A stretch of DNA of 54,532 bases from an uncultured Bacteroidota bacterium (GCA_902525795.1 CABZIT010000005.1:1-54532); one strand, 5' to 3'. Numbered from the stretch's first letter, positions 28,036 to 41,299 are shown. Program-made: numbers and translations. The notes: generated from the sequence alone by a model not told the origin.

Positions 28036-29232
28036 ATGAAAATCGGAATAATAAGAGAAGAAAAATTTCCAGCAGATAAAAGAGTCGTCTTTACACCTGA
28101 AACATGTGTAAAGACAGTAAGAAGATTTCCTGAAATTGAGTTTTTTATTGAGAAAAGTGATATTAGATGTTTTTCAGATAAGGAGTACTTGGAAAAGGGC
28201 TTAGATGTAGTTGATGATGTGTCTAATTGTGATATATTAATTGGAGTAAAAGAGGTACCTATTGAAAAACTAATACCAAACAAAAAATATTTTTTCTTTT
28301 CTCATACGATTAAAAAACAGCCTTATAATAAAAAACTTTTACAGAGTATCATAAAAAAAAATATACAATTATATGATCATGAAACTATTGAAGATCTAAA
28401 TAATAACCGGTTAATTGGATTTGGATATTACGCTGGTGTGGTTGGAGCTTACAATGGTTTTAGGGGTTTTGGATTAAAATTTAATCTATTTGATATTCCA
28501 AGGGCAATAAATCTTAAAGATAGAGAGGAATTAAATAAAATAATTGGTGGTTTAGTAATTCCTAAAATCAAAATTTTGTTAACTGGCAAGGGGAGAGTTG
28601 GTTCAGGAGTAAAAGAAGTTTTAGATTTTATGAACATTAAAGAAGTCAGTGTTAAAGATTTTTTAGAAAAAAAATATAATTATCCAGTTTATACAAATAT
28701 TGATGTTTTGGACTATAATCACTCTGATAAAACCGAAAATACAATAGAAAATTTTTATAAAAACCCTGACCTTTTTACGTCAACCTTCTCCAAATTTAAT
28801 TTTGTTACTGATATTTTCTTTGCAGGCCATTATCACAATCCAAAGGCTCCAAAGTTGATTTCAAATAGTGATATTACAAATAACGATTTCAACATCAAAT
28901 TAATTGCAGATATTAGCTGTGATATTGATGGACCAATTTCTTCAACTATCAGGCCATCTACAATAGAAAGGCCGTTGTATGGTTTTCATAAAATTAATTT
29001 AGAGGAATGTGATTTAATGGATAATGATGCGCTTGTTGTCATGGCAGTTGATAACCTTCCTTGTGAATTACCTAGAGACGCTAGTGAAATGTTTGGGGAG
29101 ATGTTTTTCAATCATGTCATACCATCATTTTTTAATAATGATAAAGAAAAGATTTTACACAACTCGAGAATTACCCATAACGGTAAGCTAACTCCTCGAT
29201 TTAGATATTTGATCGATTATGTTAATGATTAA
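28036..29232 (+). CDS. NAD(P)-dependent saccharopine dehydrogenase-like / AlaDH-PNT N-terminal domain protein
   Basis: MKIGIIREEKFPADKRVVFTPETC, CDILIGVKEVPIEKLIPNKKYFFFSHTIKKQPYN, LTGKGRVGSGVKEVL, DISCDIDGPISSTIRPSTIERPLYGF. Confidence 0.83.
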   Translation: MKIGIIREEKFPADKRVVFTPETCVKTVRRFPEIEFFIEKSDIRCFSDKEYLEKGLDVVDDVSNCDILIGVKEVPIEKLIPNKKYFFFSHTIKKQPYNKKLLQSIIKKNIQLYDHETIEDLNNNRLIGFGYYAGVVGAYNGFRGFGLKFNLFDIPRAINLKDREELNKIIGGLVIPKIKILLTGKGRVGSGVKEVLDFMNIKEVSVKDFLEKKYNYPVYTNIDVLDYNHSDKTENTIENFYKNPDLFTSTFSKFNFVTDIFFAGHYHNPKAPKLISNSDITNNDFNIKLIADISCDIDGPISSTIRPSTIERPLYGFHKINLEECDLMDNDALVVMAVDNLPCELPRDASEMFGEMFFNHVIPSFFNNDKEKILHNSRITHNGKLTPRFRYLIDYVND

Positions 29233-29235
29233 ATT

Positions 29236-29515
29236 TTATCTTTTCAGGCTAAAGTGTGCTCTAAATCTTCTAGTTACATTTAGTGCAGGTATTTGATACT
29301 CAATAGTAAACCAGTAGTCTGTTGAAGGCATTGGTCTTCCATTGTAGGTGCCATCCCATCCATCTCCTTGTGGATCCAGTTTTTTAAGTAGTTTTCCATA
29401 TCTGTCAAAGATGTATATATCGGATGTTACTAGTCCTGGGTGTAAATCTGCCCCGATAATGTGCCATGTGTCATTATATCCATCTCCATTAGGGGTAAAG
29501 AATCTTGGATAATCT
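29236..29515 (-). other. T9SS type B sorting domain (CHU_C/gliding motility C-terminal type)
   Basis: [73 protein letters not shown]...[11 protein letters not shown]. Confidence 0.93.
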
Positions 29516-32500
29516 ACCACTAATACAGTTGCCGTTCCCACACCACATCCATTTAGATCTCTTACATATACCGTATGTAATCCTGGGCTAACATTATTAA
29601 ATGTTCCATCTAATTGCCATGGACCTGTATCTAATCTAAACTCATAATCTCCGATTCCTGTTGCAGTTGCTTGTATTACATGTTCTTGAGCAAAGGCGAG
29701 AGTAGTTACTGTAGCACTAACAACTGCTGTAGCGCTTGTATATACTTCTGTAGTTGTAGAGTATTGGCATCCTGTTAGTTCGTTAGTTACCGTAGCTGTA
29801 TATGTTCCAGCCATTGTTGGGAAGTGGCTAGAGGTTGTCGCTACTAGAGTTCCTGTAGGATCATACCATTCAAAGTCGTATTCACTTTCTGGAAGATTTG
29901 TTTCCATCAATGAATCAACTACTTCTGAACCATTAGCATTTTCACAGCCCATATAGCTAGCCTCTAGTGAGAAGAATGGTAACTCGTTTACAATTAATGT
30001 TGCCGTAGTAATATCATAACACTGAGAGCTTGGATATGTATCATTATCTAGTCTCACATAAATTATTTGAGGGCTGGATATATTTGTATAGTTATTAGGT
30101 AAAGCATTACTGCTATCTTCTGCGTCTTGTAAGTTTTCATAATAACCTACCGTAAAATCATTAGCATCTAATCCATCTAATATATCTTGATTTAAATCTG
30201 TTAAGATAAATTCAGCAAATCCATCATTATCAATATCACATTCCTCTAATACAGCTGGTTCGGTATCTGTATTAGCAACGGCTGCTTCTTGTACATCTAA
30301 AGTAAATCCAGCACCTGTCACAAAACATCCTGTTGTGTTATTGCTAATATTTACAAATAGTTGTTGTGGACTGCTTGTATTTGTATAAGGACTAGTCAAT
30401 ATGTTAAGACTATCTTCTGCATCTTGCTGTGTCTCGTGGTAGGTAACCGTAAAGTTGCTGACATCCTGCGATCCTAATAACTGAACTGTAATTTCATCTA
30501 AATCAAAGTCATATACATTATCAGTATTTACTTCACATATGACGATATCAGCAACACTTGATATGTCAGGTAAAGGATTTACAATAATATCAAAAGTAAC
30601 AACAGTAACACAGCCTGTAATATCCTTGGTTACAGCGACGTAAATAGTTTGTACACCTGGAATAACATTTGCATAATTGCTAGGATCTGTGATAGGGTTT
30701 ATTCCACTTAAAGCATCATCCAAAGATTCGTGGTATGCTATACCAACTCCAGACTCTCCGTTTAAAATATAATCTTCGTGGACTGTAATATCAAAAGTCT
30801 CTGTTAAATCACCTGCATTGTTATTATCACATTGTTCAATATTTGACGGATCTAAGTTAGGTGTCGGGTTAGGAAGTACCTCGATGGTTAAATAATTATA
30901 AGCGATACAGCCAAATTCATTAACAACTGCTACATAAAGTGTTTGTGGATTTGCAGGATTTCCTTGTACGGAAGTATTTGAGTATGCTTCTGGATTTTCG
31001 ATAGGATTTATTGCATCAAAGGCATCTTGTTGTGTTTCATAATAAATTACCTCCCAATCAATATTACCACCAGTGATTTCACTATCTTTTATCGTCAGGT
31101 CAAATTCTGTGATTTGATCTGCAATTTCATCATCACATTCTTGTAAAGGATCAGCTTGTACGATAACAGGAGGAAGCGTTACAACGAGGTTAAATGCCCC
31201 TGTGTTAATACATCCGTTAACGGTATCTTCAAGTCTCACATAAATAGTTTGCGGGTTAGACAGATTCTGATAACTTGTTGTATTTACTATAGGGTTTTCT
31301 CCTGTTTCTGCATCTAGCAATGATTCATGATAGGTTAATATTACGTCTGAAGAGCTTTGTTCTCCTAAAATATCTTCCTCTCTTTGCGTTAGATCAAATA
31401 AAGCTATGTCGTCATAATCATCATCACACGCAACGATATCTTCAATGATTAAAGGTATTTCTGGGGAAGGTATTGTAATTAATTCTTGTTCTACAATAGT
31501 AAAACACCCTGTAAGTTCATTTTCTGCTCTAACAAAAATGATTTGGTTATCCGGAACTATATTGTAGTAAGGACTTATAATAGGATTTACATCATTCTGT
31601 GCATTTGTCAATGTCGAGTAATAGGAGAGAACAATATCTAATTCTCCATTTATTATTTCTTCTTCATTAGTTTCTAAGGTAAAGAATGTAAATCCATCAT
31701 TATCGTCATCACACTCTTCAATAGGTTCTGGAGCAACTGGACTTGGTATAGGATTTACCCTTAAATCTAGCGTAATGGTTGCATAACACCCAGTAATCTC
31801 ATCTTCTCCTCTTATATAAATTGTTTGTGCATTAGCAGTATTATTATACGGAGATACAATAGGATTTATTGCATTATCAGCATCTTCTTGAGATTCATGG
31901 AAAGATATATTAATACCTGTTTGTCCTTGTAGCACCTCTCCAATACTATCCTCTAGAGTAAATCCTTCTACTTCATCTCCACTATTATTATCATCACACA
32001 AGTTTAATGGAGAAGGTTGTGTAAGTATAGGCAGTTCATTTATAATTAGCTCAATACTTCCCACATTGTAACAAGCCGTTGTATTATTTTCAATACGAGC
32101 CCAAATAAACTGGTTAAATGCTGTTGTATTGGTATAATTATAAGGTGTTACAATCGCATTTAACGCATTTTCTGCATCATCCTGTGCTTCATAGTAAGTA
32201 ATCGTAAAATCAATAGGATCTAATCCATTAAGTAGTTCTTCGCTACTGGTACTTAAATCAAATATTCCAAATCCGTCTGAATTTTCATCGCAAAGGGAAA
32301 GAGAAGATGGCTCTGTATTGATCTGAGGAACATCATTTACGATCAGTGTTAAAGTCAGCTGAGCAGCACAATCATTATCCGAAGCATTGTCTTCTACACG
32401 TATATATACAGTTTGCTCGTATGCAACAATATTATTATACTCGCCAACAATTGCATTGACATTATTCTCTGCATCTGCCTCTGTCTCATGGTAAGAAATA

Positions 32501-35500
32501 GCTAGGTTTTCTGAACCATTGGCAATTTCTGCATTTGCAGTTGTAAGGTCAAAGACACCAAATCCATCCGCATCAGGATCACAATATTCTAAAGTTGAAG
32601 GCTCATTTACTTCGGGAGGAGTTTGTATTATTAACTCCAGAGTTGTGTCTGCATAACATCCTGTAGAAGGAGTCATATTATCTTCGATTCTTACATAGAT
32701 TATTTGAGGATTAGCAATATTTACGTAAGCTGCAGGATTTTCAATAGGATTAGTTCCTAAGTTCATATCTTCGGCTGTTTCGTGGTAGGTAACAATATTT
32801 TCTTCGATGATAGCTCCATCAGGACCTCTCATTATATCTTCAGTCATAATAGAAATATCTATAGTAGTGAAACCATCCGTATCTTCATCACATAAAATGA
32901 TTGGCTGATCAGGAGGCGTAAATAAAGGTTTTGGCTCAACAGTAAGTGTAAAGTCAATATTGGAAATATAACATGCTGTTATATTGTCTTCAATACGCAC
33001 AAATAAATCTATATAGTCTACTACAGTATACGCATTTTCTAACGCATTTACTCCGTTTTCTGCATCATCTGCAGATGTATGGTAGGTAATTGTGTATTGC
33101 TCAGGATTTTGACCATTTAAAACCTGAACATCATAATCAGAAAGGAAAATATCAAAGAATCCTGGGGTCATGGAACACAAGATTTGATCTGGGATATCAA
33201 CATAAATTGGTATGGGCAATACTTCTAGAAGCATACTATTGATTCCAAAGCAGTCGTTACCTCTTTCTACTCTTAGGTAAATAGTTTGTTGATTTGGCAC
33301 TTCGCTGATATATTCATTCGGCAATTGATTGAGCTCCAATAGTGCATCCTGTTCTGTAAGATAATAAGTAACTGTCAGCTCACTCGCATCAGTGATATCA
33401 TTATTTGGATTTGCTACAATTAGGGATAATACATATTCATCTGCATCGCTTAATGTAAAGAGTCCGAGTCCATTGTAATCAGCATCTGTTCCATTCATTT
33501 CGCTGTCATCACAAACTACTAGTCCAGCATCATCAGGTATTGGATTAAATACTGTTTCTAAATAGAAGTATGAAGTTGTGTAACATCCGGTATTTATATT
33601 TTCTACTCTGCAGTATATATTCTGCAGTGGTGTTTCATTTACATATGCTGTTGGCTCTTCAATGGCATTAATTCCGGCATCTAAGTCCTCTTGTGATAAA
33701 TGGAAGGTAAGTACATAGTTATTAGGATCGTCTCCTATAACAATATTCTCTGCAGCTTCTTCCAGATTATAAATAGATATTCCGTCTTGTACATCATCAA
33801 TATCACATTGTACTAGGTCAGTGTTTTCGATAACATTAGGTAGTGGGTTGACAATAATATCAAAGCTTCCATAGGTGATACATCCAGTAGTATTTTGTTC
33901 CAAAGTAACATATATTGTTTCTGTTGGTTCCGTATTAGAATAGGCAACTAATTCTTCATTACTTATTGGATTTGTATTATTTTGAGAATCTAATAATGAA
34001 GTGAAGTAAGTTAGTACTACGTCTTGTTCATTGATGATTTCATCAGATTTAGTTGTAATATCAAATACTTCTATTAAATCTCCAGGATTAGTATAATCGC
34101 ATAATTCATAATCGGTAACTTCAATTACAGCCAGTGGATTAACAATTAGTTCTTGTGTAGTGGTTGCATAACATCCAGTTTCATCTACTTCTAGTCTTAC
34201 ATATAGAGTTTGCGTATCTGTGATAGTATTTTGATAATTCACATCCAGTACGTTTGTTGCATTGTCTGCATCTTCTTGAGATTCATAGTAAGAGATGGAT
34301 ACACCAGTTTGTCCATCGAGAAGTGTTTCATCCAGTGTACTGAGGTTGTAAGATCCGATACCGTCGTAATCATCGTCACAGACTTCATAAGCGGGGCCAA
34401 CCAATACAGTAGGGATAGGATTGACAATTAGTTGAAGTTCAGTATTAGTAATGCAACTACTTTCAATATCAACAAGCCTTGCATATAGTGTTTGCGTATC
34501 TACTTCAATATTAGTGTAAAGACCTTCAATAGGATTTTCACCACTTTCTGCATTTTCTAGAGTCTCATGATAGGAGACAGATATTCCGGTTTGTCCATTT
34601 AGAATTTCCTCTGTTTTTTGAGATAGATCAAAGAAGGAAACAATACCATCGTAATCATCATCACACTCCTCAAGTGGAGTAGGAACTGAAAATGATGGCG
34701 GGTCAATTGTTACTAAATTAAAGCTCGAAATAGTAGTACACTCTGGATATTCGGGTTCATATAAACTAACAAATAATGTTTGATTGAATGGTGTAATATT
34801 CTCATAAAAGTCTAATGATTCTATTGCATTAGTATTATTTATTGCATCTTCTTCAGATTCAAAATAGTTTATAATGTAATTTTCAGAGTTAATTTCTTCA
34901 AGGATATTCTGAGTTTGTGCAGTTATATCAAATATTCCATTTCCATCAACAGCAAAATTATCACAGGATTCAAGATTATTTAATGGATCTAATTCTATTG
35001 GAATATAGAATTCAACATAAATTTCATCAGATAAAATACATTCTTCAGATAATGTTGCCACTACACCATAATTACCAGATTCAAAAATTGATAAAGATGG
35101 TGAATTTTCATCACTAATTACTGCACCTTCATATGTCCATACAAATGAAATATTCTCATTACTTTCATCAATTTGTGTATCCAGTATCACTGGATCTCCT
35201 TGACATTCAGATTCACCTGAGCTTACTAAAATATCATCACCTAAATATAGTCCAAGATCAAAACTACCAGCTTCAAGGAAAACAGCTGAATCTAATACAG
35301 AGTCTGATGCATCTGCAACAGAAAGTTTTATATGATATGTTTCACCAATAGTTACATCCGCTTGAGCAATAAAAGCAATAGTTCTACCATCATACCCAAT
35401 ATCAGGTTGATTTAAAGGGATATATCCGTGGAAATATTCTTCATTGACAGCATCACACACATCATTTGCAGGATGAATATTAGTGATTGCAATTGGAATA

Positions 35501-38500
35501 TCAGTTTCAGGAATGACAGCAAGGTTTGTGGTGTTTCCATCAGAGTCTGTTAATAAAAACGCAAACACATCAGAATATTCACATTCATAAAATCCCTGAT
35601 CGTATTCTTCAGATGCCATAATAAACCTAAAGCTCAAATTATTTGAAATAGGAACAAAATCAAATTCAATGGTTGAAGCATTGAATGTTTCTTCACCAAT
35701 TAAATTACTCAAATCATTATCTCCGGGCCACTGATTATCTCCCGTGCTGGCATCACCAATACCTGTATTAGGACCAGATGCTAATAAGGCATTTCCAGTT
35801 GATAAAACTATACCCTCACTAAAAGGGAAGGATCCACTAGGCTCAATAAAATGACCAATACCATTTACATCATTAAAGTCATTTCCACTTGTGAATGTAA
35901 TATTTGAAACGTTAGCGCAAGGGTTATTAATAAGTACATCAGTAACAAGTTCTTCTACAGTGTAGCACACCTCATTAACATATACATTTGGAGTTACTAC
36001 CTCTGAAAAAACAGGGGTAATGTTTGCAACGATTTCTGTTCGCGGATAATCATCGCATTCTCCAACATCAAAATTAGAAACCCAGTATGTAGTACTTTCC
36101 GAAATTTCAGGATAAAAATTAGTTCCATAGAAAATTGGTTCTCCACCCTCTGATGAATCATACCAATAAACATCGCCATCTTCATAATCGGAAATTGCAA
36201 TAAGTTCTACTTCATCACAATCATACCCATCAAAAGGGGTAGTTTCAATGACTGGTACAGACAATAAACTTGTACTTGATGAAAGATTTAACACTGGATC
36301 TCCTGGCATTCCACCATATTCAACAACATATCCTTTTGGTTGATAAGGACCTTCAAATGCTCCATCGTTTAATAAATCGTTCCAAGAACCAATTATTCCT
36401 ATAGAATCATCAGTAATATGTGCGTAATCTTCATCTCCTGCTTGGTTTGGTTCAAAATCATTCCAATTACTATACATACCATCAACTGCACTTCCCGTAT
36501 AATTTCCATTCCAGAAATTTGTTCCTGCTTCGGGTCCTGTAACCCAATTCCATTCTCCTTCAATAATTTGGTCACTAGCTCCAATCCATCCAGCTCCAGC
36601 AATTTGTTCAGCTGCAATTTGATTTTCTTCAGCAGATAAAATAGTTGCAAGATAACCCTGAAGCCCATAATATGTTGAATTTTCAGCGGCACTCATAGCC
36701 TGAATCCATGTTATCCCAACTGATTCGTAGTATATGTAATAATGACCTGTTGATGGGAGATAATTCACATTTCCAATCGTGAATGAAAAATATTTATCAA
36801 CTGGGTTTGGATTTGGGGAGAAGAATACAATATCGTAAACAGCAGCTATAATATCTGTTATTAAAGCAGGGCCCCCGTTTCCAGCAATTTCTAATTTACC
36901 TTCACTGACATTCCAAGTTGTTGTTATTCCAGGGTGACTTCCTGTTAACGTAAGAATATCTTCACCAATAACATATCCCTGAGAAATTTGTACATATAAA
37001 GCATCTAATTCAATATCATCAGGGTCTTGAATATTGAATGAGGTAACAATATTTTGCTCCGTTTGCGGACAATAAATTTCATTTCCTTGTGAAGTGATTA
37101 TTGGTGGGTCATCACCATCCGTACTTATTTGAATTGTCACAGAAAATAGCTCATTACTTTCACACCCCTCAATGGTTTGAGAAGCATAGACTGTTTGTCC
37201 ATTAGAAACAACAAAGTTTTCCTCTAAAATGTTTCCGTTAACCGGTGCATCATACCAAAGAATATTTTCACCAATTACAGTAATTTGTGATATCGTTGGC
37301 TCATTATCAAATACCTGAATATTATCACCTGTTACTATTGGTGTTTCAGATTCGTTGATGGAAACTAAAACTGCAAATAGTTCTTGACTTTCACAATTTT
37401 CCAAAGTTTGTGAAGCATAAACAGTCTCACCATCACTAAGAATATACTCAGGATCCAGCAAAGCACCATTTTCTGAAGCATTATACCACTGGATATTTTC
37501 TCCTTCAACATTAAGGTCAGAAATTGTTGCTCCAATACAGAAATTTTGCTCACTCTCGCCTGTTGCTAATTGAATTTCAGTAAATTCAACAGATATTTCA
37601 TCTGATTCCTCACATGAAGATTTGCTAACAGTAACCTCGTAATTACCAGCTTCTGATACAAGAATTGTTTGTGTTGTATCCCCGGTATTCCATACATAAC
37701 TATCAAAATCAGCACCTGCATCTAGTATCACGATATCACCAGAGCAAGCTGCTATATTTTCACCAAGTTCAATATCAATCGGATCAATAGTCACTGACAT
37801 TTCTAATCTTTGAGACTCACAACCAGTCTGCTCATCATAACTTGATACATAGTAAGTTTCACCATTTACTATTGGGGTTGTCACATCAATTGGATTTTCA
37901 CTTTCTAGTGTTTCATACCATAGGGCTGAGGATGCTGTTTGTCCAGCTGCAAGGTCAACAATTGTTAAATTATCATCCTGACAGAAAATAACGTTATTAT
38001 CAGGCCAATCTGTTGTTGGTATTTCTGGTGAGGGAAAAGTTGATAAACCACCAGCGGTGGTGCTAGGCCCACATTCGCTTGATTCAAGAGCGGTATAGCC
38101 AAAGAAATAAGCAGTACCAGGTGAAGCATTAGTTACTTCTCCTGTCTGAGAATTTAAAATTGCATCATCGTCTGGATTACCTCCATCATACCATGAAAAA
38201 GTGCCTCCTTCATCTCCAATAATAACTGATGTTAGTCCATTACACCCTTGAATAATTTGAAAATATGAGTTATTGTATGTTTGAAGTGTTATCATTAACA
38301 TTTCTTCGCTTTCAACTCCATCTATTGTTTGCGTAGCATAAATAACATGTGTAAATATCGCTGTAGATGGATCAAAAACAGATGGAGGTTCTTGAAGTAA
38401 ACCGTCATTAATATATCCTGAAATTGATGTTTCGGAAGGAATTAGGTTCCCATCTGTTGGTGAATCATACCATTGAATATTTTCACCCTCAATCAAAATA

Positions 38501-40077
38501 TCAGCCAGAGAGTTTCCTGATAATTGGGCACAAAATAATTGAGAAGATTCAGATGTTGTTGGCGGCGGTGTAACGTTTGAAGAAATATCACAAATTGGGT
38601 CAATACCTTCGTCATTAATTATCCAATTAAAATTATTAATAATTGATTGTCTCTCATTTTCTGCATCACAAAAGAAAAGACCAACTGCTCCAAGATTTAA
38701 ATCATTCTGCAGATCTTGCTGAGACCAACTGATTAAAATATTATCATAATTTTCAACTGAAATACCAGAATTATCAAGCATTGATGTAAAATCTAAAACA
38801 GTACTGACAATCCAACTCCCTAAATTTTGGTTAAAGGACTCAGAGTTTGAAAACATCTCTGACATTGTAATAACATTAGCTACATTCCAATTTTCAATAT
38901 TTTGATTAAAGTAAATTGCATTTGCAAACATTTGGTAAGTGTCAAGTACATTGCTTACATTCCAAGAAGCAATATTTGAATTGAATGAGGAATTTTTAAA
39001 CATTCCACTCATATCCGTAACATTGCCCACATCCCAATTATTAATATCCTGAGTAAAGTTTGAAGTTCCATTAAACATATTGGACATATTGGTAACATTT
39101 GAAGTGATCCAAGAAGAAATATTTCCATTAAAATTTTCAGAATCATGAAACATGCTAATCATGAGGGTAACATTAGAAACATCCCAAGAATTTAAATTCT
39201 GGTTAAATGCATTTGCACTGAAAAACATTTCAGACATATCTGCAACGCTAGATGTGTTCCATGACCCAATATCTTGATTAAATACATTTGCATGACTGAA
39301 CATCTCAGACATATCAGTAACATTAGAAACATCCCAAGAACCAATATTTTGATTGAAAGCATGAGCTGCAGCAAAAGCTCCGGACATATTTGTAACCTGT
39401 GCTGTATTCCAGTTGCTTATATCTTGATTAAATTCATGATCAGATGCGAAAATCTTTTCCATTGTGGTTACGTTGCTAACATCCCAAGAACCAATATCTT
39501 GATTAAAAGTTGAACCAAGAAAAGTTCTATTCATGCTAGTTACATTACCTACATCCCAAGAGCTTATATCTTGATCAAAAGGTGTTTCAACAAACATGTT
39601 GTCCATACTAGTAACATTAGATACATCCCAGGGTCCTATATCTTGATTGAATGCAATTGCATTATCAAACATGTAATACATGAGGTTTACATTTGATGTA
39701 TTCCAATCTCCAATATCTTGATTAAATGAAGATGCATAAGCAAACATTCCATGCATATTTGTAACACTGCTAGTATCCCAGGAACCAATGTCTTGATTGA
39801 AAGTAACAGCAAAGTTGAACATCTCAGCCATGTTTGTAACATTACTTGTATTCCACGCTGAAATATCATCATTGAAATTTTGCTTGTTCTTAAATAATTG
39901 AGACATATCAGTAACATCACTAACATCCCACTCTGAAATATTTCCATAGCTGGAGATTGCAGCCTGTTGATCAGAAATCCATAAATTTACTGCATCTTGA
40001 ATATTTGAATCATCGATTTGCGAAAACCCAATAAGGGGCAATACCAATAATAACAATATGGTTAGTTTATTCTTCAT
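29236..40077 (-). CDS. Giant (3613 aa) T9SS-secreted multidomain surface protein / adhesin
   Basis: One uninterrupted ORF: signal peptide ([20 protein letters not shown]), 16 BspA/DUF285-like repeats, Ig-like modules, C-type lectin-like domain, choice-of-anchor-L-like domain, 17 repeats of ~100 aa, C-terminal T9SS type B domain ([15 protein letters not shown]...[34 protein letters not shown] pattern). Confidence 0.93.
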   Translation of the reverse strand: MKNKLTILLLLVLPLIGFSQIDDSNIQDAVNLWISDQQAAISSYGNISEWDVSDVTDMSQLFKNKQNFNDDISAWNTSNVTNMAEMFNFAVTFNQDIGSWDTSSVTNMHGMFAYASSFNQDIGDWNTSNVNLMYYMFDNAIAFNQDIGPWDVSNVTSMDNMFVETPFDQDISSWDVGNVTSMNRTFLGSTFNQDIGSWDVSNVTTMEKIFASDHEFNQDISNWNTAQVTNMSGAFAAAHAFNQNIGSWDVSNVTDMSEMFSHANVFNQDIGSWNTSSVADMSEMFFSANAFNQNLNSWDVSNVTLMISMFHDSENFNGNISSWITSNVTNMSNMFNGTSNFTQDINNWDVGNVTDMSGMFKNSSFNSNIASWNVSNVLDTYQMFANAIYFNQNIENWNVANVITMSEMFSNSESFNQNLGSWIVSTVLDFTSMLDNSGISVENYDNILISWSQQDLQNDLNLGAVGLFFCDAENERQSIINNFNWIINDEGIDPICDISSNVTPPPTTSESSQLFCAQLSGNSLADILIEGENIQWYDSPTDGNLIPSETSISGYINDGLLQEPPSVFDPSTAIFTHVIYATQTIDGVESEEMLMITLQTYNNSYFQIIQGCNGLTSVIIGDEGGTFSWYDGGNPDDDAILNSQTGEVTNASPGTAYFFGYTALESSECGPSTTAGGLSTFPSPEIPTTDWPDNNVIFCQDDNLTIVDLAAGQTASSALWYETLESENPIDVTTPIVNGETYYVSSYDEQTGCESQRLEMSVTIDPIDIELGENIAACSGDIVILDAGADFDSYVWNTGDTTQTILVSEAGNYEVTVSKSSCEESDEISVEFTEIQLATGESEQNFCIGATISDLNVEGENIQWYNASENGALLDPEYILSDGETVYASQTLENCESQELFAVLVSINESETPIVTGDNIQVFDNEPTISQITVIGENILWYDAPVNGNILEENFVVSNGQTVYASQTIEGCESNELFSVTIQISTDGDDPPIITSQGNEIYCPQTEQNIVTSFNIQDPDDIELDALYVQISQGYVIGEDILTLTGSHPGITTTWNVSEGKLEIAGNGGPALITDIIAAVYDIVFFSPNPNPVDKYFSFTIGNVNYLPSTGHYYIYYESVGITWIQAMSAAENSTYYGLQGYLATILSAEENQIAAEQIAGAGWIGASDQIIEGEWNWVTGPEAGTNFWNGNYTGSAVDGMYSNWNDFEPNQAGDEDYAHITDDSIGIIGSWNDLLNDGAFEGPYQPKGYVVEYGGMPGDPVLNLSSSTSLLSVPVIETTPFDGYDCDEVELIAISDYEDGDVYWYDSSEGGEPIFYGTNFYPEISESTTYWVSNFDVGECDDYPRTEIVANITPVFSEVVTPNVYVNEVCYTVEELVTDVLINNPCANVSNITFTSGNDFNDVNGIGHFIEPSGSFPFSEGIVLSTGNALLASGPNTGIGDASTGDNQWPGDNDLSNLIGEETFNASTIEFDFVPISNNLSFRFIMASEEYDQGFYECEYSDVFAFLLTDSDGNTTNLAVIPETDIPIAITNIHPANDVCDAVNEEYFHGYIPLNQPDIGYDGRTIAFIAQADVTIGETYHIKLSVADASDSVLDSAVFLEAGSFDLGLYLGDDILVSSGESECQGDPVILDTQIDESNENISFVWTYEGAVISDENSPSLSIFESGNYGVVATLSEECILSDEIYVEFYIPIELDPLNNLESCDNFAVDGNGIFDITAQTQNILEEINSENYIINYFESEEDAINNTNAIESLDFYENITPFNQTLFVSLYEPEYPECTTISSFNLVTIDPPSFSVPTPLEECDDDYDGIVSFFDLSQKTEEILNGQTGISVSYHETLENAESGENPIEGLYTNIEVDTQTLYARLVDIESSCITNTELQLIVNPIPTVLVGPAYEVCDDDYDGIGSYNLSTLDETLLDGQTGVSISYYESQEDADNATNVLDVNYQNTITDTQTLYVRLEVDETGCYATTTQELIVNPLAVIEVTDYELCDYTNPGDLIEVFDITTKSDEIINEQDVVLTYFTSLLDSQNNTNPISNEELVAYSNTEPTETIYVTLEQNTTGCITYGSFDIIVNPLPNVIENTDLVQCDIDDVQDGISIYNLEEAAENIVIGDDPNNYVLTFHLSQEDLDAGINAIEEPTAYVNETPLQNIYCRVENINTGCYTTSYFYLETVFNPIPDDAGLVVCDDSEMNGTDADYNGLGLFTLSDADEYVLSLIVANPNNDITDASELTVTYYLTEQDALLELNQLPNEYISEVPNQQTIYLRVERGNDCFGINSMLLEVLPIPIYVDIPDQILCSMTPGFFDIFLSDYDVQVLNGQNPEQYTITYHTSADDAENGVNALENAYTVVDYIDLFVRIEDNITACYISNIDFTLTVEPKPLFTPPDQPIILCDEDTDGFTTIDISIMTEDIMRGPDGAIIEENIVTYHETAEDMNLGTNPIENPAAYVNIANPQIIYVRIEDNMTPSTGCYADTTLELIIQTPPEVNEPSTLEYCDPDADGFGVFDLTTANAEIANGSENLAISYHETEADAENNVNAIVGEYNNIVAYEQTVYIRVEDNASDNDCAAQLTLTLIVNDVPQINTEPSSLSLCDENSDGFGIFDLSTSSEELLNGLDPIDFTITYYEAQDDAENALNAIVTPYNYTNTTAFNQFIWARIENNTTACYNVGSIELIINELPILTQPSPLNLCDDNNSGDEVEGFTLEDSIGEVLQGQTGINISFHESQEDADNAINPIVSPYNNTANAQTIYIRGEDEITGCYATITLDLRVNPIPSPVAPEPIEECDDDNDGFTFFTLETNEEEIINGELDIVLSYYSTLTNAQNDVNPIISPYYNIVPDNQIIFVRAENELTGCFTIVEQELITIPSPEIPLIIEDIVACDDDYDDIALFDLTQREEDILGEQSSSDVILTYHESLLDAETGENPIVNTTSYQNLSNPQTIYVRLEDTVNGCINTGAFNLVVTLPPVIVQADPLQECDDEIADQITEFDLTIKDSEITGGNIDWEVIYYETQQDAFDAINPIENPEAYSNTSVQGNPANPQTLYVAVVNEFGCIAYNYLTIEVLPNPTPNLDPSNIEQCDNNNAGDLTETFDITVHEDYILNGESGVGIAYHESLDDALSGINPITDPSNYANVIPGVQTIYVAVTKDITGCVTVVTFDIIVNPLPDISSVADIVICEVNTDNVYDFDLDEITVQLLGSQDVSNFTVTYHETQQDAEDSLNILTSPYTNTSSPQQLFVNISNNTTGCFVTGAGFTLDVQEAAVANTDTEPAVLEECDIDNDGFAEFILTDLNQDILDGLDANDFTVGYYENLQDAEDSSNALPNNYTNISSPQIIYVRLDNDTYPSSQCYDITTATLIVNELPFFSLEASYMGCENANGSEVVDSLMETNLPESEYDFEWYDPTGTLVATTSSHFPTMAGTYTATVTNELTGCQYSTTTEVYTSATAVVSATVTTLAFAQEHVIQATATGIGDYEFRLDTGPWQLDGTFNNVSPGLHTVYVRDLNGCGVGTATVLVVDYPRFFTPNGDGYNDTWHIIGADLHPGLVTSDIYIFDRYGKLLKKLDPQGDGWDGTYNGRPMPSTDYWFTIEYQIPALNVTRRFRAHFSLKR
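29970..34995 (-). repeat. Array of 17 diverged repeats of ~92-108 aa within the giant adhesin
   Basis: Recurring pattern LxxCDDDxDGfxxFdL...eil.G....vsYyEsxxDAexxxNpI..pY.N....qTiYvRvEdnxTGCy.....ELIVNplP, counted by eye as 17. Confidence 0.88.
35230..35985 (-). other. Choice-of-anchor L-like domain within the giant adhesin
   Basis: [64 protein letters not shown]...[14 protein letters not shown]-type motif ([42 protein letters not shown]). Confidence 0.75.
36290..36765 (-). other. C-type lectin-like domain within the giant adhesin
   Basis: [43 protein letters not shown]...[27 protein letters not shown]...[20 protein letters not shown]...GSWNDL...YVVEYGG. Confidence 0.85.
38765..39945 (-). 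repeat. Array of 16 BspA/DUF285-like repeats, 24-25 aa (72-75 nt) each
   Basis: Consensus [25 protein letters not shown]. Near-identical DNA segments (acatcccaagaaccaatatcttgatt, at 39329 and 39479) are exactly 150 nt = 2 units apart. Confidence 0.92.
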
Positions 40078-40168
40078 TCAAGATAAATGGAAGCTCTAAA
40101 ATATAACATATCACTAATTCTCCCAAATAATATGAGAGACATTACAGTTTTGATTGATTAAGAAACAC

Positions 40169-41299
40169 CTAATTTTTTAGTAGGGATAGGATTTCTTTGC
40201 CCAGCGAGGCAAAAAACGGTATACCAACAGATTCATACTCATAAACATCATCATTGATTATGTTGTTGTCATTTACATACATAGTAGCTGTAAGTATGAA
40301 TCTATTAACATCTGAATCTATAAATGCAGTTTCAGTAATCTGGCCATATGCAGTTCCTACTTTATTATAGATTTTTAATGATTTTTTAATAGTATCGCTT
40401 TCTTTTTCATCACCTCTGACAAAAAACTTAACAAAATTGCCAGGGTATTTTTCTTTGTTTAATCCAAGTTTACTTGGTGATGCAGACATAGCTTCCCAAA
40501 TAAATTTTCTTTGCCTATTTTTAAGTTTAAATGAATTTTTATCATTGTAGTTTTTAGGAAGAAAAACCTGAGTAGTCATTTCGTGTAAGTCATCAATGGA
40601 TATTCTATTTTTTTTAGAAAAATCCATCGGTTTTTTTACCAAATCACCGTTATTATTATAGAACCTTTTGCCTTTTTTTAGTCCATTCATTTGATTAGGA
40701 GCAATTTTTCTGTTAAAAGTCTGATAAGAAATACTGTCTTTTTCTATAAAAAAGAAAACCTTTTTTGTATTTAAATTTTCAGAATCTTCTACAGAAAGTC
40801 TGTGAAAAATTTTTGTGTTATCAAATCCAAGAGAATTTAGCTTACCATTAATATAATCTTGACCTAGAAATTCAAAAATCCTATTAAAGGATTTATTATC
40901 ACTGACAACAAACATTTTTAGTATCTCATCACGCAATGTATATCTTTCGCTTTCGTTTTCCACCCTAAATGGGGTGTCTAATGTTATGTATTTAGATTCA
41001 TTTACCTTTTCAACTGCTAGAAGCGCGATGGGAAGTTTTACAGTGCTTGCCGGATAAAAGTAATCATCATTATCAACATTAAATTTATAATTAATATTTT
41101 CCTCTTTATCAATAACTGTTAGTTTAATTTGAATTTCATGATTTTTTAAATTCTTTTTAACGCTTGAAATTGAGGGTTTAGAAGATTTAATTGCAAAATC
41201 AATTGGAGTTTTTGAAGATTTACAACCAAACGATAATAAAAATATTAATACTAAAAGAAAATCTTTCATGCCTACAAAACTAAGTATTAATTTCTTCAT
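40169..41299 (-). CDS. Class A beta-lactamase-fold serine hydrolase
   Basis: SxxK in FYPASTVKLPIALLAVEK, SDN in FVVSDNKSFNRIFEFLG, KTG-equivalent KVGTAYGQ; N-terminal lipobox-like LLSFGCKSSK. Confidence 0.8.
   Translation of the reverse strand: MKKLILSFVGMKDFLLVLIFLLSFGCKSSKTPIDFAIKSSKPSISSVKKNLKNHEIQIKLTVIDKEENINYKFNVDNDDYFYPASTVKLPIALLAVEKVNESKYITLDTPFRVENESERYTLRDEILKMFVVSDNKSFNRIFEFLGQDYINGKLNSLGFDNTKIFHRLSVEDSENLNTKKVFFFIEKDSISYQTFNRKIAPNQMNGLKKGKRFYNNNGDLVKKPMDFSKKNRISIDDLHEMTTQVFLPKNYNDKNSFKLKNRQRKFIWEAMSASPSKLGLNKEKYPGNFVKFFVRGDEKESDTIKKSLKIYNKVGTAYGQITETAFIDSDVNRFILTATMYVNDNNIINDDVYEYESVGIPFFASLGKEILSLLKN

Noticed and set aside
34210-39947. Multiple 60-97 aa ORFs on both strands inside the giant adhesin region
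   Set aside because: Alternate-frame products of the repeat-rich 10.8-kb gene (periodic low-complexity translations such as [16 protein letters not shown]...); no independent coding signs.
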